The notes beneath the pieces are model-generated. The model made no database searches, had not been told where the DNA came from, and saw only the letters and a list, made by a program, of their open reading frames with translations. The translations under genes were made by a program, and so were the position numbers. DNA of 64,000 nt, taken from the NCBI RefSeq assembly GCF_004210375.1, contig NC_134830.1, positions 43,033,094-43,097,093 of the forward strand, in the 5' to 3' direction. This document shows positions 35,421-47,104 of the stretch, one piece after another (the stretch's first letter is position 1; every line of letters starts with the position of its first letter). The stretch is from Tachypleus tridentatus (lineage: Eukaryota > Arthropoda > Merostomata > Xiphosura > Limulidae).

Positions 35421-35871
35421 CAATAAAGCATATTTTGAATGCGTATTTCTTTATAGAATCCTGAAAGTGTGGAACGTGGTTCTTCTCTTTTCACTGCTTA
35501 AGAGAACAGAACACAATTCAAACCAAAGAAAAAGAAATAATGCATGTCCGCGCTGAGAACTAAGTGAGTGAAAATGTTTTACGTAACTTTTAATTATCTT
35601 GTACTTTTACTTTACTAATATCTTCTTTTTCCATTTGAAGTTATATTCACAAGTCTTTGTCTATCTGTTGTAAAGCACAGAATTACATAATGGGCTTTCT
35701 GTACTCTGACTAACACGTGTATCCAAATCTAATTCCTAAAATCATAAGCTCCACTATCTTACGCTGATTCACCGGAGGCAATTTTATAAGTCAAAACACT
35801 TAGTCTTAAAATTGCCTTTTGTATTTTCTCAATAGTTTATCTAAAAAAATGCAGACAAAATAACAAATATC

Positions 35872-36144
35872 CGACAAAGCCAGGCGGTTAAGGAGCTAGA
35901 ATCGTAATCCGAGGGTCGCGGGTTTGAATTCCCGTCAGACAAAACATGCTCGCCATTTCAGTTGTGGGGGCGTTATAATATGACGGTCTATCCCTTTATT
36001 CGCTGGTAAAAGATTAGCCCAAGAGTTGGCGGTGGGTGGTGATGAAAAGCTGCCTTCCCTCTAATCTTACATTGCTAAATTAGGGACGGCTAGCACAGGT
36101 AGCCCTCGAGTAGCCTTGTGCAAAATTCAAAACAAACAAACAAA
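35872..36144 (+). mobile_element. SINE family A
   Basis: Near full-length; the first bases are altered (CGACAAAGCCAGGCGGTTAAGG), B box GGTTTGAATTCC, tail ACAAACAAACAAA. Confidence 0.92.
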
Positions 36145-36238
36145 TCTTCCTTCTTTTCCCCAGCATGTGAACACACTATCATTGCAATTAAGGTAAGAAA
36201 TTAGTCGAAGACTAAGACACGATAAAGAAGTACAGTAG

Positions 36239-36352
36239 TGTTTGTTGTTTTTGAATTAATCAGAAAGCTACACAATGGGCTATCTGTGCTCTGCCCACCA
36301 AGAGTATCGAAACCCGGTTTTAGTGTTGTAAGTCCACAGACATACCACTGGA
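36239..36352 (-). mobile_element. SINE family C
   Basis: Minus-strand copy with the family C 3' end (GAATTAA..AGAAAGCTACACAATGGGC) and B box TATCGAAACCCGG; the head is shortened at its right end. Confidence 0.85.
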
Positions 36353-36379
36353 AGGCTAGAAATACAGTAAAAGAGACTC

Positions 36380-36404
36380 ATATATATATATATATATATA
36401 TATC
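36380..36404. repeat. (TA)n microsatellite, left flank of a SINE
   Basis: Pure TA repeat; a second TA run lies at 36529-36546 across the inserted SINE. Confidence 0.85.
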
Positions 36405-36528
36405 TGTGTGTGTGTGTTTCCTAATAGCAAAGCCACATCGGGCTATCTGCTGAGTCCACGGAGGGAAATCGAACCCCCGATTTTAGCGTTTTAAATCCGT
36501 AGACTTACCGCCGTACTAGCGGGGGACC
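36405..36528 (-). mobile_element. SINE family B inserted in a TA microsatellite
   Basis: Full-length minus-strand copy with a (TG)n tail, flanked on both sides by TA repeat. This indicates insertion into a pre-existing (TA)n tract, which supplies the target duplication. Confidence 0.88.
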
Positions 36529-37269
36529 TATATATATATATATATACATATTTGAAAATTTGCACTTTATGTATATCTCGTATATAATATTTTTAATTGG
36601 GAATTTCGCTGTTTTTGTATTATCTGGTATTTATCATTTATAAATCCTCAATATAATATTATACAAATAAATAAACATTGTTACTTTGGGAATACACATT
36701 TTTGAAGTTTTTGGATAAGACTCGGTTTACGCACCTTTAAAAGAGTTTTTCAACCAGACACCTGCTTATTGCATGTTTGTATTAAGAGTAAAAACGGAAT
36801 GAATCACTGTAGCATAGTTTAGAGTTGTGTTAGCGTTCTTAAATTTAACTTGTAATAAAACTAGATATTTACGCAGTGTGAATCTTTGCTACAGGTTGCA
36901 CTTATATCTGTTTTTTGTACCAATTAAGTGTAACTTATTCCTTAAAAATATTATTAACGTACTTTGTAGACGTATACAAGAATAACAAATGTGTAGGTTA
37001 TAAATGAACTGGAGTAACCAAAACTAACTTAGAACACTCGCAAAACGTTCGATATATTCTTCGATCAAACGCTTCAAGAATAGTGTACAGTTAACTTGTG
37101 ATATACTGTATACAAGGCAATGCATTATAATGTGTTGATTTGAAATAATTTAAAAGTTCACAATCTTATACAAAAAATGAAAACAAGAAGATAATTTTGA
37201 TGGGCATAACTATAAACGCGACCACTCTTTGTAATATTACCCTAAAGCTTGAATCAGATATTTACTTAC

Positions 37270-37293
37270 GTGTCTCAGGATGTAAGAGTCCAT
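37270..37293 (-). CDS. Candidate first coding exon (weak)
   Basis: On the minus strand an ATG opens eight codons (MDSYILRH) that end exactly at a consensus donor (GAGACAC|GTAAGT). Phase 0 would fit the small candidate at 33588-33617. No promoter motif is clear upstream. Eight codons carry little information, so this rests only on the donor and the phase. Confidence 0.25.
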
Positions 37294-38149
37294 GATTCAC
37301 TGTATCTTATCCAGAAATGCATACTTGATTTATCACTTGAAATGCAGACTTACTGCTAGATGTAAACAAGTATATCTAAATACATGTATATATTTTTTTA
37401 TAATTTCTTGTCTTATATAGCTGTAACTTTGTGCTGGCTTAAATGGTGTTCTGGTGAAACACAATTATTTCGGGGAACTTTGTTGGATCTAGGGTTCTGT
37501 GTTATGTTAGAAAGTGACCCTAGATTAGTTAACTGTCCTAATGATGCATAAACTTAGGTCATAATTGTCATTACTGTGTATGTTACTTTTATTTGTCGGT
37601 GAGGGCTCCTTTGTCGGCTTAAGTTCTCACTGAAAATCATTATTGTGCCACTCGAGAGGGGTAATTTGAATACTACTATCGCCTGTTTTTGAAAATGCAC
37701 TCATATGGCATACAAATAAACGTCGTGTGTGGCGACAGATTAATACTGCCCATCTGCAAGATTTTCCAAGGGCGTTCAGATGATTTCTATAATTCCAAGT
37801 GAGCTTTGGTGGTAAGTGGGTGTTGTCTTAGAGCGCCATCTAACAGCATAGTTGCATGTATCTTATTAATGAAAATACAATAAGTGACGTGGATAAAGGA
37901 GTCCAAAGTGATGTTTACTATCTTCATACTAAAGACTGGTTTTAACATCCTATATAACACTTTTACTTTTCTATGAAGTGCAAATAAAACTTGAGAGAAA
38001 TCAGTTATCCCCTGATGTTTATTAGACTCATTTGAAATTTGATATTAATAATTCAAAGAATGATTGTTGGCATTATATTAAACCAGGTTTAAAGAATGAA
38101 ATTAATTAAAAATGGATTGCATCGGGGAAACACTAAAAATAGAGATTGG
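37294..38149. other. No recognised repeat; possible 5' region of the minus-strand gene
   Basis: One of the few SINE-free stretches in this half, slightly GC-richer at 37600-37840. It contains a CTCF-core-like GCGCCATCT at 37833-37841. Confidence 0.3.
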
Positions 38150-38421
38150 TTTGGTGTTTGAATTTCGTGCAAAGTTACTCGAGGGCTATCTGCGCTAGCC
38201 GTCCCTAATTTAGCAGTGTAAGACTAGAGGGAAGGCAGGTAGTCATCATCACCCATCGCCAACTGTTGGGCTACTCTTTTACCAACGAATAGTGGGATTG
38301 ACCGTGACATTATAACGTCCTCACAGCTGAAAGGGCGAGCATGTTTGGTGCGACGGGGATTCAAACCCGCGTTCCTCAGATAACGAGTCGAACGCCTTGT
38401 CCCACCTGGCCATGGGGGGCC
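38150..38421 (-). mobile_element. SINE family A
   Basis: Full-length minus-strand copy; head reads GGGATTCAAACCCGC and ends GGCCATGGGGGGCC on plus. Confidence 0.92.
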
Positions 38422-38507
38422 AGAAACAGAGAAGGAGAAAGTGCTGTGAAACTTGTTTGGACGTATTTGTTCAAATAGTATTGGTTTTCATATCTTCAAC
38501 CTTTTTC

Positions 38508-38618
38508 CAGAGCACATGGTATGTCTGCGGACTTAGAGTGCTATAAATCAGGTTTCGATACCTGTGGTGGACAGAACACAGACAGTCCATTATGTAGCTT
38601 TGCATTTAACCCCAAACT
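38508..38618 (+). mobile_element. SINE family C, diverged
   Basis: GGTATGTCTGCGGACTTAG, then GTTTCGATACCTGTGGTGG and a family C 3' end (GTCCATTATGTAGCTTTGC). Confidence 0.8.
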
Positions 38619-38639
38619 AACAATCTTCAACATGAATGG

Positions 38640-38850
38640 GGCTTTCGCGCACGTCGGGTAAAGCTACAACACGATCAGGTAAGAGAACTCTAGGGCACCA
38701 GTAGAAACGCTTACTACGAATAATTTGTCTAGTCCTTGGAATCAAACAATAGGATTGACTGCCACTTTTGTAATACGTCCATAAAGCCAAATTCGGAGCG
38801 TGTTTAGCAGTTTGATTCTTGGACTTTGAAATCCGTAGTCCAGAATATAA
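38640..38850 (-). mobile_element. Old SINE family A copy
   Basis: Diverged body: AATAGGATTGACTGCCACTT, then CGGAGCGTGTTTAGCAG. Many substitutions and small indels. Confidence 0.6.
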
Positions 38851-38939
38851 ATTATTCAGCCTTCTCTTGATTTGGTGTTCAGTGGTTTACACCCCATTAC
38901 AACAGTAGAATAAAATCGCACTTTGAAACTACGGATGTA

Positions 38940-39102
38940 CTACAGATATGACGGTTAAATCCCACTGTTCGATTAGAAAAACACAAGAGTTAGCGATGGG
39001 CAGAGTTAACTAACTGTATTTCCTCTATGGTCTACTACGTGAACATTAATGACCGCTAGAGCAGATATCCCTTGACTAAAGTTGCGGGAAATTCAACGTA
39101 CA
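38940..39102 (+). mobile_element. Old SINE family A copy, headless
   Basis: TATGACGGTTAAATCCCACT, then AGAGTTAGCGATGGGCAG and GACCGCTAGAGCAGATA; head not recognisable. Confidence 0.6.
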
Positions 39103-39359
39103 ATGACATTAACATCTGATATAAACATTTAGTCATATCATTTTATTCTATTTACTCAAATTAATCAAACAGTATTACACCATACAAAATTTTTGATAAG
39201 TCTAATAAAGAGATAGACTACATAGAGACTCATAATTTCTCATGTGGGGCCGAAAAAAGTCCAATAACAAATTTCTCATATCGTGACACAATATTCTTTT
39301 CAGCTTCCTTCTTGCTTTTCTTCCTTTTTTTCTCTTCAAATTTGCGTTAAAAAAACAAC

Positions 39360-39650
39360 CCAAGAACTCGGCGTCTCCAAGTTGGGACTGATAGACTAGA
39401 AGGAAAGCAACTACTTTAGAGCACCTAACGCCTGAACTATTTTCCTGTCACTGAACAATTGAATCTAATTGTAACTTTTATATTGCACCTACTGTCCCAA
39501 AGTGCGAAGCGCATTTTTACGTCAACAGGGGGTGAACGTTTACTCCAGGTCCTCTTTAGGATTGGATTGCACATACTATAACTCATAAAAGTCGCTCGGG
39601 ATGGCGAGGTAGTTAGGGCGCCACAACTCTTAATCTGAAAGAGCGTTTCT
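39360..39650. mobile_element. Very old SINE A fragments
   Basis: GATAGACTAGAAGGAAAGC at 39390-39408 resembles the minus-strand body. ATGGCGAGGTAGTTAGGGCG at 39601-39620 resembles the plus-strand head. Relics only. Confidence 0.35.
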
Positions 39651-40663
39651 CTGAGATGCACTGCACGAGAAAAGTGTTCTTAAGTACTATATTTATGAAT
39701 TAGATTAATAAAGATGTAATTAAACCTCTTACGTATAGTCGTAGTGAAATTCGCGCCCTTGTTATACGTAGAGTACCTTTATTTAAAAGTGTTTTCTGTG
39801 ATGAGCAAATGATAGTTGCACATACCGTAGTTATTTGTCTATCTGGATCTAGAATACCTACAGTGTAAATTTTTATGGATCTTTGTTGTTGCTGCTATTC
39901 AATAGATGGCGCTACGTTGCATTAAATATTTCGGTCAAATACATGGATACAAATATACATGCTACGTCCATTATATTGCGATTATAATTAGTGATGCTAC
40001 ATTCTTAGAGATGAAGCTTAAAATAATCAAATCTACACATTATCGAACATGTGTTTATTTAATGTTTCTTTGTTTTTTCATTAACTGACAAGTCAATGGC
40101 GATCTTGTACTTCATCTTGACCAATGTCCTTAGGGTCAATTCAATAGTTCTTTAAGTATATTTCCTCATTCTCATAAAGGTGTATGTCATTTGTATGCTT
40201 GGTTGCTTAACATTGCTTATTCCAAGACCTATAAACTTGTCCTTCGCTAAGATTTTGTCAATTTGGTTTGGTTTACAAATATTATGTTTTAGTACTAAAA
40301 AAAAAATATGGTAAATAAACGACCCCTGCTTTCTGCTTCCAGTAAACTAATACATGATATTTTAATCAAGTCAATCAATATTAGCAGTTTTCTTATTCTA
40401 ACATACCTGAAAGTTTGTTATGATTATTGTGAATCAATATAGAGGGATGGTACTTGCTGATCTAGGGTTAATGTCTTCTGAGTTTTAGTTGTGGTTAAAA
40501 TGCTTTTCATCAAAACTGAGTAATGGAATATTTTGACCAAGTTGAGAATTTTTATTTGTCATGTCAAGATAAGAAGTAATACTCTACTTCTTAATATAGC
40601 CATATCATATTACCATACTTCAATCTATGTAGTAATGCGTTGTTATCAGATAAAGAGGCTTAT
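39651..40663. other. AT-rich sequence, nothing recognised
   Basis: Contains a CTCF-core-like AGATGGCGC at 39904-39912; otherwise unremarkable. Confidence 0.4.
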
Positions 40664-40858
40664 TTGTTTAATTTTGTCCCAAAAAATTTGAGAGCTATTT
40701 GCATCAGTCGTCACTAATTTAGAAGTGATAGACTAGAGAAAAGGCAGTTAGTCAACATCATTCGCTGCCAACACCTGAGCTACTCTTTTACCAACAAAAA
40801 GTGGAATTGAAGTCATATTATAATGTCCTTATCAGTGAGAGAGCGAGCAATTTTGGTA
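40664..40858 (-). mobile_element. Old SINE family A, headless variant
   Basis: Body with GATAGACTAGAGAAAAGGCA and GCTACTCTTTTACCAACAAA on the minus element strand; no tRNA-like head. Confidence 0.7.
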
Positions 40859-40971
40859 ACAAAGAAGCATTAAAATGCCTTCAACACTAGACTTCTATAA
40901 GTACGAAAGATGGCTCGTTAGTTAATCCATTCCTTAATGTGTATCCTTTACTCATATCTCCAAATTGTAGA

Positions 40972-41236
40972 GGCTCGGCATGGCCAGGTAGTTAGGACGC
41001 TCGACTCGTGATCTGAGGGTCACGGTTCGAATCCCTCACACCAAACATGCTCTTTCTTTCAGCCGTAGGGGCATTATAATGAACGGTCAATCCCACTATT
41101 CGTTGGTAAAAGAGTAGCCCAAGGGTTGGCGGTGGGTGGTGATAAGTAGCTGCTTTCCTCTACACTGCTAAATTGGAGACGGCTAGCACAGATAGCCCTC
41201 GTGTAGCTTTGTGTGGAATTTAAAAGCAAAGAAAAC
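40972..41236 (+). mobile_element. SINE family A
   Basis: Head GGCTCGGCATGGCCAGGTAG, B box GGTTCGAATCCC, slightly shortened near 41160. Confidence 0.92.
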
Positions 41237-41240
41237 CACT

Positions 41241-41312
41241 AGCCCCCCTAGTGGTACAGCGGCACGTCTGGAAACTTATAACGCTAGAAACCGCAATTTT
41301 GGAAAAAGAAAA
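41241..41312 (+). mobile_element. SINE family B or C head fragment
   Basis: CCCCCCTAGTGGTACAGCGG at the start, then ACGCTAGAAACCGCAATTTT; the copy stops before the B box. Confidence 0.65.
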
Positions 41313-41619
41313 ACAAAATACAACGGCCCTTTTCCCTTTACTTACAGCTTATCATAAGTGAAAGTTCAGAAACCATTCACGGAGCTTATATTTTATTGTG
41401 TTTTATTAAATGTTGATGAGTGTTGTCACAGTCTTTCATTGGGAACACATTAGTATATATTTCTGTAATAAAAAAAATTGCATGATTGTCCATTGCCTAT
41501 ATATTTGTGTAATATCACTTGGAGGAATATGAATATATTTATTATTGAGAATGATAGTTTAACCTTATGTTGAAGAACATTAGTACAATCTACAATTAAA
41601 TACAAGTAATACAATATTT

Positions 41620-41735
41620 GGTTTGGTTGTGTTTGGCATAGAGCTACCGAAAGGGCTATCTGAGCTGTAGCATCAGTTATCGAAACCAAGTTTTAACACT
41701 AAAATTTCCAGAATTTTCGATAAGCCACTAGGTGA
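41620..41735 (-). mobile_element. SINE family C, diverged
   Basis: AGAGCTACCGAAAGGGCTATC, then TATCGAAACCAAG and GATAAGCCACTAGG. Confidence 0.7.
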
Positions 41736-41748
41736 GACTGATGTAATT

Positions 41749-41873
41749 CTGTTGTTGTTTTGAATTAAGCACAAAGCTACACAATGGGCTATCTGTACTC
41801 TGCCCACCACAGGTATCGAAAGCCGGTTTTTAGCGTTGTAAGTCCGCAGACATACCGCTGAGCCACTGGGGGA
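41749..41873 (-). mobile_element. SINE family C
   Basis: Well-preserved minus-strand copy: AAGCACAAAGCTACACAATG at its 3' end and GTCCGCAGACATACCGCTGA in the head. Two C copies in the same orientation lie side by side here. Confidence 0.88.
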
Positions 41874-42285
41874 AGCAGCTATAATTCTATTTTGAGAAGA
41901 ATAGCTCAATCTTTTGTTGAGAAATATTAATATATTCTACTGTTGAGAAGCATTAGTATAATGTTGTGTTATTTTGGGTAGTACCACTATGTTAGGAAAT
42001 ATAATATTGTATATTGTTGAATAGCATTATCATAATGTTATTCTTGAGAGCCCCTGTTTAATTTTATGTTGTGGAGTAAAACAGAAATTGTCTCTTTACG
42101 TTTATTCTAATTTTTAAATGGTTCAAATTTGAACAAAACAATAAATAAAATGTGATTTATGAACGAAAATGTTCTTGATATATAAAGTTTTATATCAAGT
42201 AAGACACATTTAAATATGGCGTGGCAGTGAAACAACTGACGTTACTCCGCTAAGTAGTATTCTGTTAAACACTTACACAGTTTGC
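41874..42285. other. AT-rich sequence with repeated short phrases
   Basis: A loosely repeated phrase (GTTGAGAANNATTAGTATAATNT) occurs several times between 41915 and 42070 and near 41540-41590, and looks like a decayed tandem repeat with a unit of about 35-60 bp. Confidence 0.4.
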
Positions 42286-42560
42286 TTTTTTTTTTTTGAT
42301 TTTTGCACAAAGTTACATGAGGGCTGTCTGCGCTAGCTGTCCCTAATTTAGCAGTGTAAGACTAGAGGGAAGGCAGCTAGTCATCACCACCAACTGCCAA
42401 CTCTTGGGCTACTCTTTTACCACCGAATAGTGGGATTGACCAACACATTATAACGCCCCCACGGCTGAAAGCGCGAGCATATTTGGTGCGACCGGGATTC
42501 GAACCCGCGACCCTCGGATTACGAGTCGAACGCCTTAACCCACCTGGCCATGCCGGGCCC
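42286..42560 (-). mobile_element. SINE family A
   Basis: Full-length; poly(T) tail, and head ending TGGCCATGCCGGGCCC. B box reads GGGATTCGAACCC on plus. Confidence 0.93.
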
Positions 42561-42739
42561 TGACATAGTTTCTTATAATAAATATATTATTAGTCCATTA
42601 AAGTTGTTGTATAGAGGTATACAATATTTAATTTTGCGTGGTTATTTTAATGTGTAGAAATTCTAAATTTTTGTTCTTCGCATACGCAGTAACCACACGG
42701 AACTTCTGGTTTCGGTTTTCTCATGTGCATTTAGTGTAT

Positions 42740-43480
42740 GAGGTGTTATAAAAAAGTTCTGAGACTTCACTTTTATTCCGAAGAATAATGTACATACATC
42801 AGTGTCATATGCTATTCCATTTAAAGTAATCTCCCCAGCTGATACACACTTGTTCCAACGTTCCTACCGTTTTCGGAAGCAATGCTGGAAGTCTTCAACA
42901 ATAATGCGACAACGACAACGTTCTGCTTTCATATTAATATGGGTGGTTAGAATGATATCAAATATCTTTCCTTTCAACTTAATTTTGATTTTTAGGAACA
43001 GAAAAAAATCACACTGTGCAAGATCGGGAGAATACGGGAGATGTGGTATCACAGGAATGTTTTTGTTTTCTGCCAAAAGGTTTTGAACAAACTCAGCAGT
43101 GTGTGAAGGCGCGTTGTCTTGATGAAGACGCAAGCAGAGTTTTTCAGTTAAAATCACCTGACATGATTCAAATGAAGTATCCAGTTCATCAGCAGTTTCG
43201 TGGATAGTTAATCTCCATTACTTCGAATTTTTTATTTCACCTTAGTGACCGTTTCATCAATGGACGATGTCGACGGTAGCCAAGAATGTGGGTCATCTTT
43301 GACCGATTTCCGGCCATCTTGGAAGCGTTTCATCCACTGATAAACGACAACCTTACTTAAACAGTCATCACTAAAAGACAGCTCTTGACATTTCGATGAT
43401 TTCTGTTCCTCTTTTACCATTTTTCACACAAAACGTGATGCAAACACGTTGTTCTTCTTTTCTGTTCATTTTTATTACGA
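42740..43480 (-). pseudogene. Mariner transposase remnant, internally deleted
   Basis: Two minus-strand parts of a mariner transposase are close together. 43232-43480 gives the N-terminal region with helix-turn-helix motifs (VYQWMKRFQDGRKSVKDDP). 42864-43157 gives the C-terminal catalytic part: HQDNAPSHTA with the second aspartate, then PYSPDLAQCDFFLF with the third. The first catalytic aspartate region is missing, implying deletion of several hundred bases. The second-third aspartate spacing is 35 residues, one more than the usual 34. Frameshifts and stops add to the damage. A left end like GTTATAAAAAAGTTCTGAGA (42745-42764) has no partner on the right. Confidence 0.85.
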
Positions 43481-43619
43481 CAAAGGCAAGAGATTACGAC
43501 AGGGGCAACACGGGCATAAGGTCTGGAGAAGTGGCTTGTTCGTGGGGTAGATCACTATGTGTACTTTGTACACATCTCAGTGAAGCTCACTCGTTCAAGG
43601 GAATGTTTTAACATTGTAA

Positions 43620-44029
43620 GTTAACATCTCAAGGTTTTCATCAGAGTAGATGTTTTGTCTTTACGTTTTTTTGCTATTTGTATGTTTAACTTAGGTACAC
43701 TTTTTGTTGAACTATGAGTTTTTATATGTTTACTTTTGTCTTCGCGATAGTTGCTATACTATTTCCCTTGAAGATAAAAGTCAATCATTCGTTTTGTGTA
43801 GATTTTACCAAGATGCAAAAAATCCCAAAGCGATAGTAAGCCATTGTAATTTTTTTGTTTTCAAAGCCAATAAAAAAACACAAACTTTCTAACAGGTCAC
43901 AGAGTTTATGTCATTCGTAAAGTATCCAAAATACGCTGTTGTTACTTGTTCTTGACAAAAAAACAACAAAAAACAACTTTAGCATTGTCAATAGATGGCG
44001 CTAAGCTAGATTTATCATTCCGGACGATT
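43620..44029. other. AT-rich sequence, nothing recognised
   Basis: Contains a CTCF-core-like AGATGGCGC at 43993-44001. Confidence 0.4.
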
Positions 44030-44130
44030 GTTCAACGCAAAGTTACACAAGAGCTAACTAACTTATCTGTGCTTTGTCAACCGTGTGGAATCGAACCCTG
44101 AATATTAGCACTGTAAGTCATTAAACATAT
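44030..44130 (-). mobile_element. Old SINE family C or B fragment
   Basis: CAACGCAAAGTTACACAAGAG, then GTGGAATCGAACCCTGAATA and a head relic. Confidence 0.6.
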
Positions 44131-44702
44131 TGTTGACCCTATCGCGATAAAGTAGAAAGTTATTTTTACTTTATTCAAATTTTAGAAAAACACCAATCAG
44201 ATGTTTAAATTACTTTATTTTCGAATCTAATTACTTTACTTTCTTGTGTATAAGATATTCATAAATCAGTTGTGGCTATTGTTAGCAAGTATTATAAATG
44301 TATTAATGGCGGTATGCATACTTACGAAGTGTTTAGTATTTTGTTAAAACTTGGCTGATTTTTTTTATCTCCCCAGTACACTATTCGCTTGATTGTAATG
44401 ATTAAATGTAAGGTTAAAGACACTAAAAATCAAAACGAGTTTATTAGGGATAGCTTTACAGTGACATTTACAGTTTTTTATTGGGTCTAAAGATGTTTTC
44501 AATGAAAAGAATAATAATCTGTGCAATCTTGTGTGATGATCTAGTAAAAATAAAATTATAATTTTGGATATCGTGTTTCTAAATGTTGAAAAATAGTTTA
44601 AAAGCTGTATGAATGTATAAATGAGATTCATAAACCAATATTCTACAAGTATTGCCACGATTGACTTTAGGTTATATCTTATGTAATTAAAGTAATTATG
44701 CT
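44131..44702. other. AT-rich sequence, nothing recognised
   Basis: The minus-strand open frame 44365-44793 (142 codons) runs out of the SINE head at its start and has no domain, so I do not call it a gene. Confidence 0.4.
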
Positions 44703-44958
44703 GGGCCTGGCATGGCCAGGTGGTTAGGACACTCGACTCGTAGTCTGGGGGATCGTGAGTTTGAAATCCTGTCATACCAAACATGCTTAACATTTCAGCC
44801 TGCGGTCGTTATAATGTTACGATCAATCCTACTATTCGTTTGGTAAGAAGTAGCCCAAAAGTTGGCTGTGGGTGGTGAATGGCCTTCCATCTAGTCTTAC
44901 ACTGCTAAATTAGCTAGCGTTCGTGTAGACTTGCGCGAAATCCAAAACAAACAAACAA
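44703..44958 (+). mobile_element. SINE family A
   Basis: Head GGGCCTGGCATGGCCAGGTG; several small deletions in the body. Confidence 0.9.
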
Positions 44959-45371
44959 CTAATCATGCTTTTGTAATACTAGGTCTTCAAAGCTGCAATT
45001 AATACACAAGTAGTGTGTTCCTATTTACAATTTTACTGTGTTAGAAAAAAACTACTAAATAAATTGGGTTTTCCCTGATTATTTAAAGTAATAATCTGAA
45101 CAAAAAAACAATATTTTGTATACATTTTTTTTTTTCAATTTCGGAAAATTTAATGAGTGGTTGACGTGTATACGCATCCACTTGTATCTAATCGCCTCGG
45201 GAATGTATATTTTTTTATTAATCGAAAGAAATTTTAACGAAGCTTTGCTCAACTTGAGAAAAAATATACTCATTGACATAAATATGGCTAAGGAGAGAAT
45301 TTTATTTTTTTTACTAATTTATTGCTCTACAAGGGTGAAGGCATTGCTGAAACAACTAATAATTTTGTGTG
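44959..45371. other. AT-rich sequence, nothing recognised
   Basis: Open frames here overlap on both strands and are low-complexity. Confidence 0.35.
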
Positions 45372-45489
45372 ATCCCTCAGTGGGTCAGCAACAAGTTTGC
45401 TGTTTTAGAACACTAAAATCCAAAGTTCGATTTACTTCGGTGGACAGAATATAGATTGTGCATTGTACAGCTTAACGCTCAAAAACAAC
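45372..45489 (+). mobile_element. Old SINE family C or B copy
   Basis: CCCTCAGTGGGTCAGCAA head, GTTCGATTTACTTCGGTGG, then AGATTGTGCATTGTACAGCTT. Confidence 0.6.
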
Positions 45490-45990
45490 TACAACAGTAA
45501 CTCTTTGTACGTCATTAGTAAACCACATACTTTTATTTAATAACCCGAAGATAATTTGACGAAATGGAAGTAGCAACACAAACAGTGGAAACATGATAGA
45601 TATACTGAGAGTGAAAGTAGCTAATGTTTTCCTTCATGACACGAAGTATGTTCAGAATTACTGATGAGGGGTGGAGCTCCCCTGGGCTTGTATAGCTCAG
45701 TGACAATGATGAATCTAATTATAGACTGGGTTTCATGCCTATTTTTAGTATCAAGTACTGGTGAACAATTAAAAGTTAGTAGTGCCAATGCTACATGTTC
45801 TTCGAATATAGAAAAATAACTGTGGTGAGTAAAAAAACAAGTACGCAAAGAACAGGTAGCCCATTGGGTATCTTTGTGCATAACTTCAAACAAACTTTAT
45901 CCAGGGTTAATGATTATATGTGCAATTACCCCAGATCGTATAACTCAGTGACAAGGGGTATATCGAATGAAAGAATGGACTTTATATAAT
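45490..45990. other. Unique-looking sequence, nothing recognised
   Basis: Modest open frames on both strands without motif. Confidence 0.35.
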
Positions 45991-46117
45991 TTGTTTTGTT
46001 GTTTCTTTTTTCAAGTCAAACACAAACAAAAAGTCTCTTATTCTACCCACCAGATGTATCGAAACCCGGTTTTTAGCGTTATAAATCTGCAGACATACCA
46101 CTGTGCTAGTGGGGAGC
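45991..46117 (-). mobile_element. SINE family C
   Basis: GTTTCTTTTTTCAAGTCAAA, then TGTATCGAAACCCGG and TCTGCAGACATACCACTGTG. Confidence 0.8.
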
Positions 46118-47104
46118 ACTTCATATAACAAGACGTAACACTGAGAAATATTCCAGATAATTGTTGAAGAATATTATTTCTGCAAGACCTTCCAGTTGAA
46201 ACCATGACGTAATTATTAAGAAACAGTATATGGCCAGCCAGCTATCTGTTTAGACAAAGTTCTCAATGACAAGGAATTCATAGCCACGGCCACTACTGTT
46301 GACAATGAAGTACCAAAAGCCATAATCATAATCAAACCGATTAGTCTTTAGTGAAAATGCCAGTTTGTAGATACTACGAAAACGAATTTTTTTTTGCAGG
46401 TAATATTTTTCAAATATATTTACGTTGTATTGTTTCAGCAGTTTCAATTCATCACATAAAACAGCTTTATCTTTCAGGTGTTTATTAGAATTAATTGACA
46501 ATAATTAGTTTAAAAACCTAGACTCTGATTATTTATTAATATTTCTTTAAAATGTTTCAATAAAAACAGGAATGTGCAGATTATACCCAGTTGCACACCC
46601 TCAGGGTCCACTTAGTATCGCTGCAAAATTTTAGGTTTCTGGGTGCATTCCTCTTGGAGCTATGACGACCATGCACACAAACGTACAGATCCACAAACGC
46701 GCTTTTTTATTATTATAGATCCTGAACGTGTTCTTGCATGGCAGCATCTTATGATGATATGCTTTTCGAAAATACTGCTAATGATATTAATCAATAAAGT
46801 TATTGTTTCTAAATTTCTTATTCAATTATGCATGAAAAGTTTTATCTGCATTCTCTGAGATAAGCCAAATTCAAGCCCAATACTTTAAAGTCACTGGAAG
46901 ATCTTCCGTTTCAACTGTTGGATAAAATCTACAAACCCTTTTATATGAACATTAAAAGAACTTTACTATCTTGTTCATATAAAAATCGGGAAGACTATTA
47001 ATGTCACGTTGTTCAGCACCGTTGAGAAAACTTTCATGTAAGAATCGCGAAATGCTTTATCTTCTGATTTGTGTCAATAGTAATGGAAGTTTTTCTTACA
47101 TATA
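46118..47104. other. AT-rich sequence, no firm gene
   Basis: An 83-codon minus-strand frame (46250-46501) has a fairly protein-like composition but no splice or promoter support and no recognised motif. 46560-46640 is slightly GC-richer. Confidence 0.3.

Noticed and set aside
43396-43611. Plus-strand frame over the mariner relic
   Set aside because: It is the antisense shadow of the transposase N terminus.
44365-44793. 142-codon minus-strand open frame
   Set aside because: It starts inside a SINE A head, is composed of AT-driven residues and shows no domain or splice support.
45116-45454. 112-codon plus-strand frame
   Set aside because: It begins in a T run, ends in an old SINE and has an opposing frame of similar quality.
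46250-46501. 83-codon frame with protein-like composition
   Set aside because: No promoter, splice site or recognised motif, and frames of this length are expected by chance in 64 kb.
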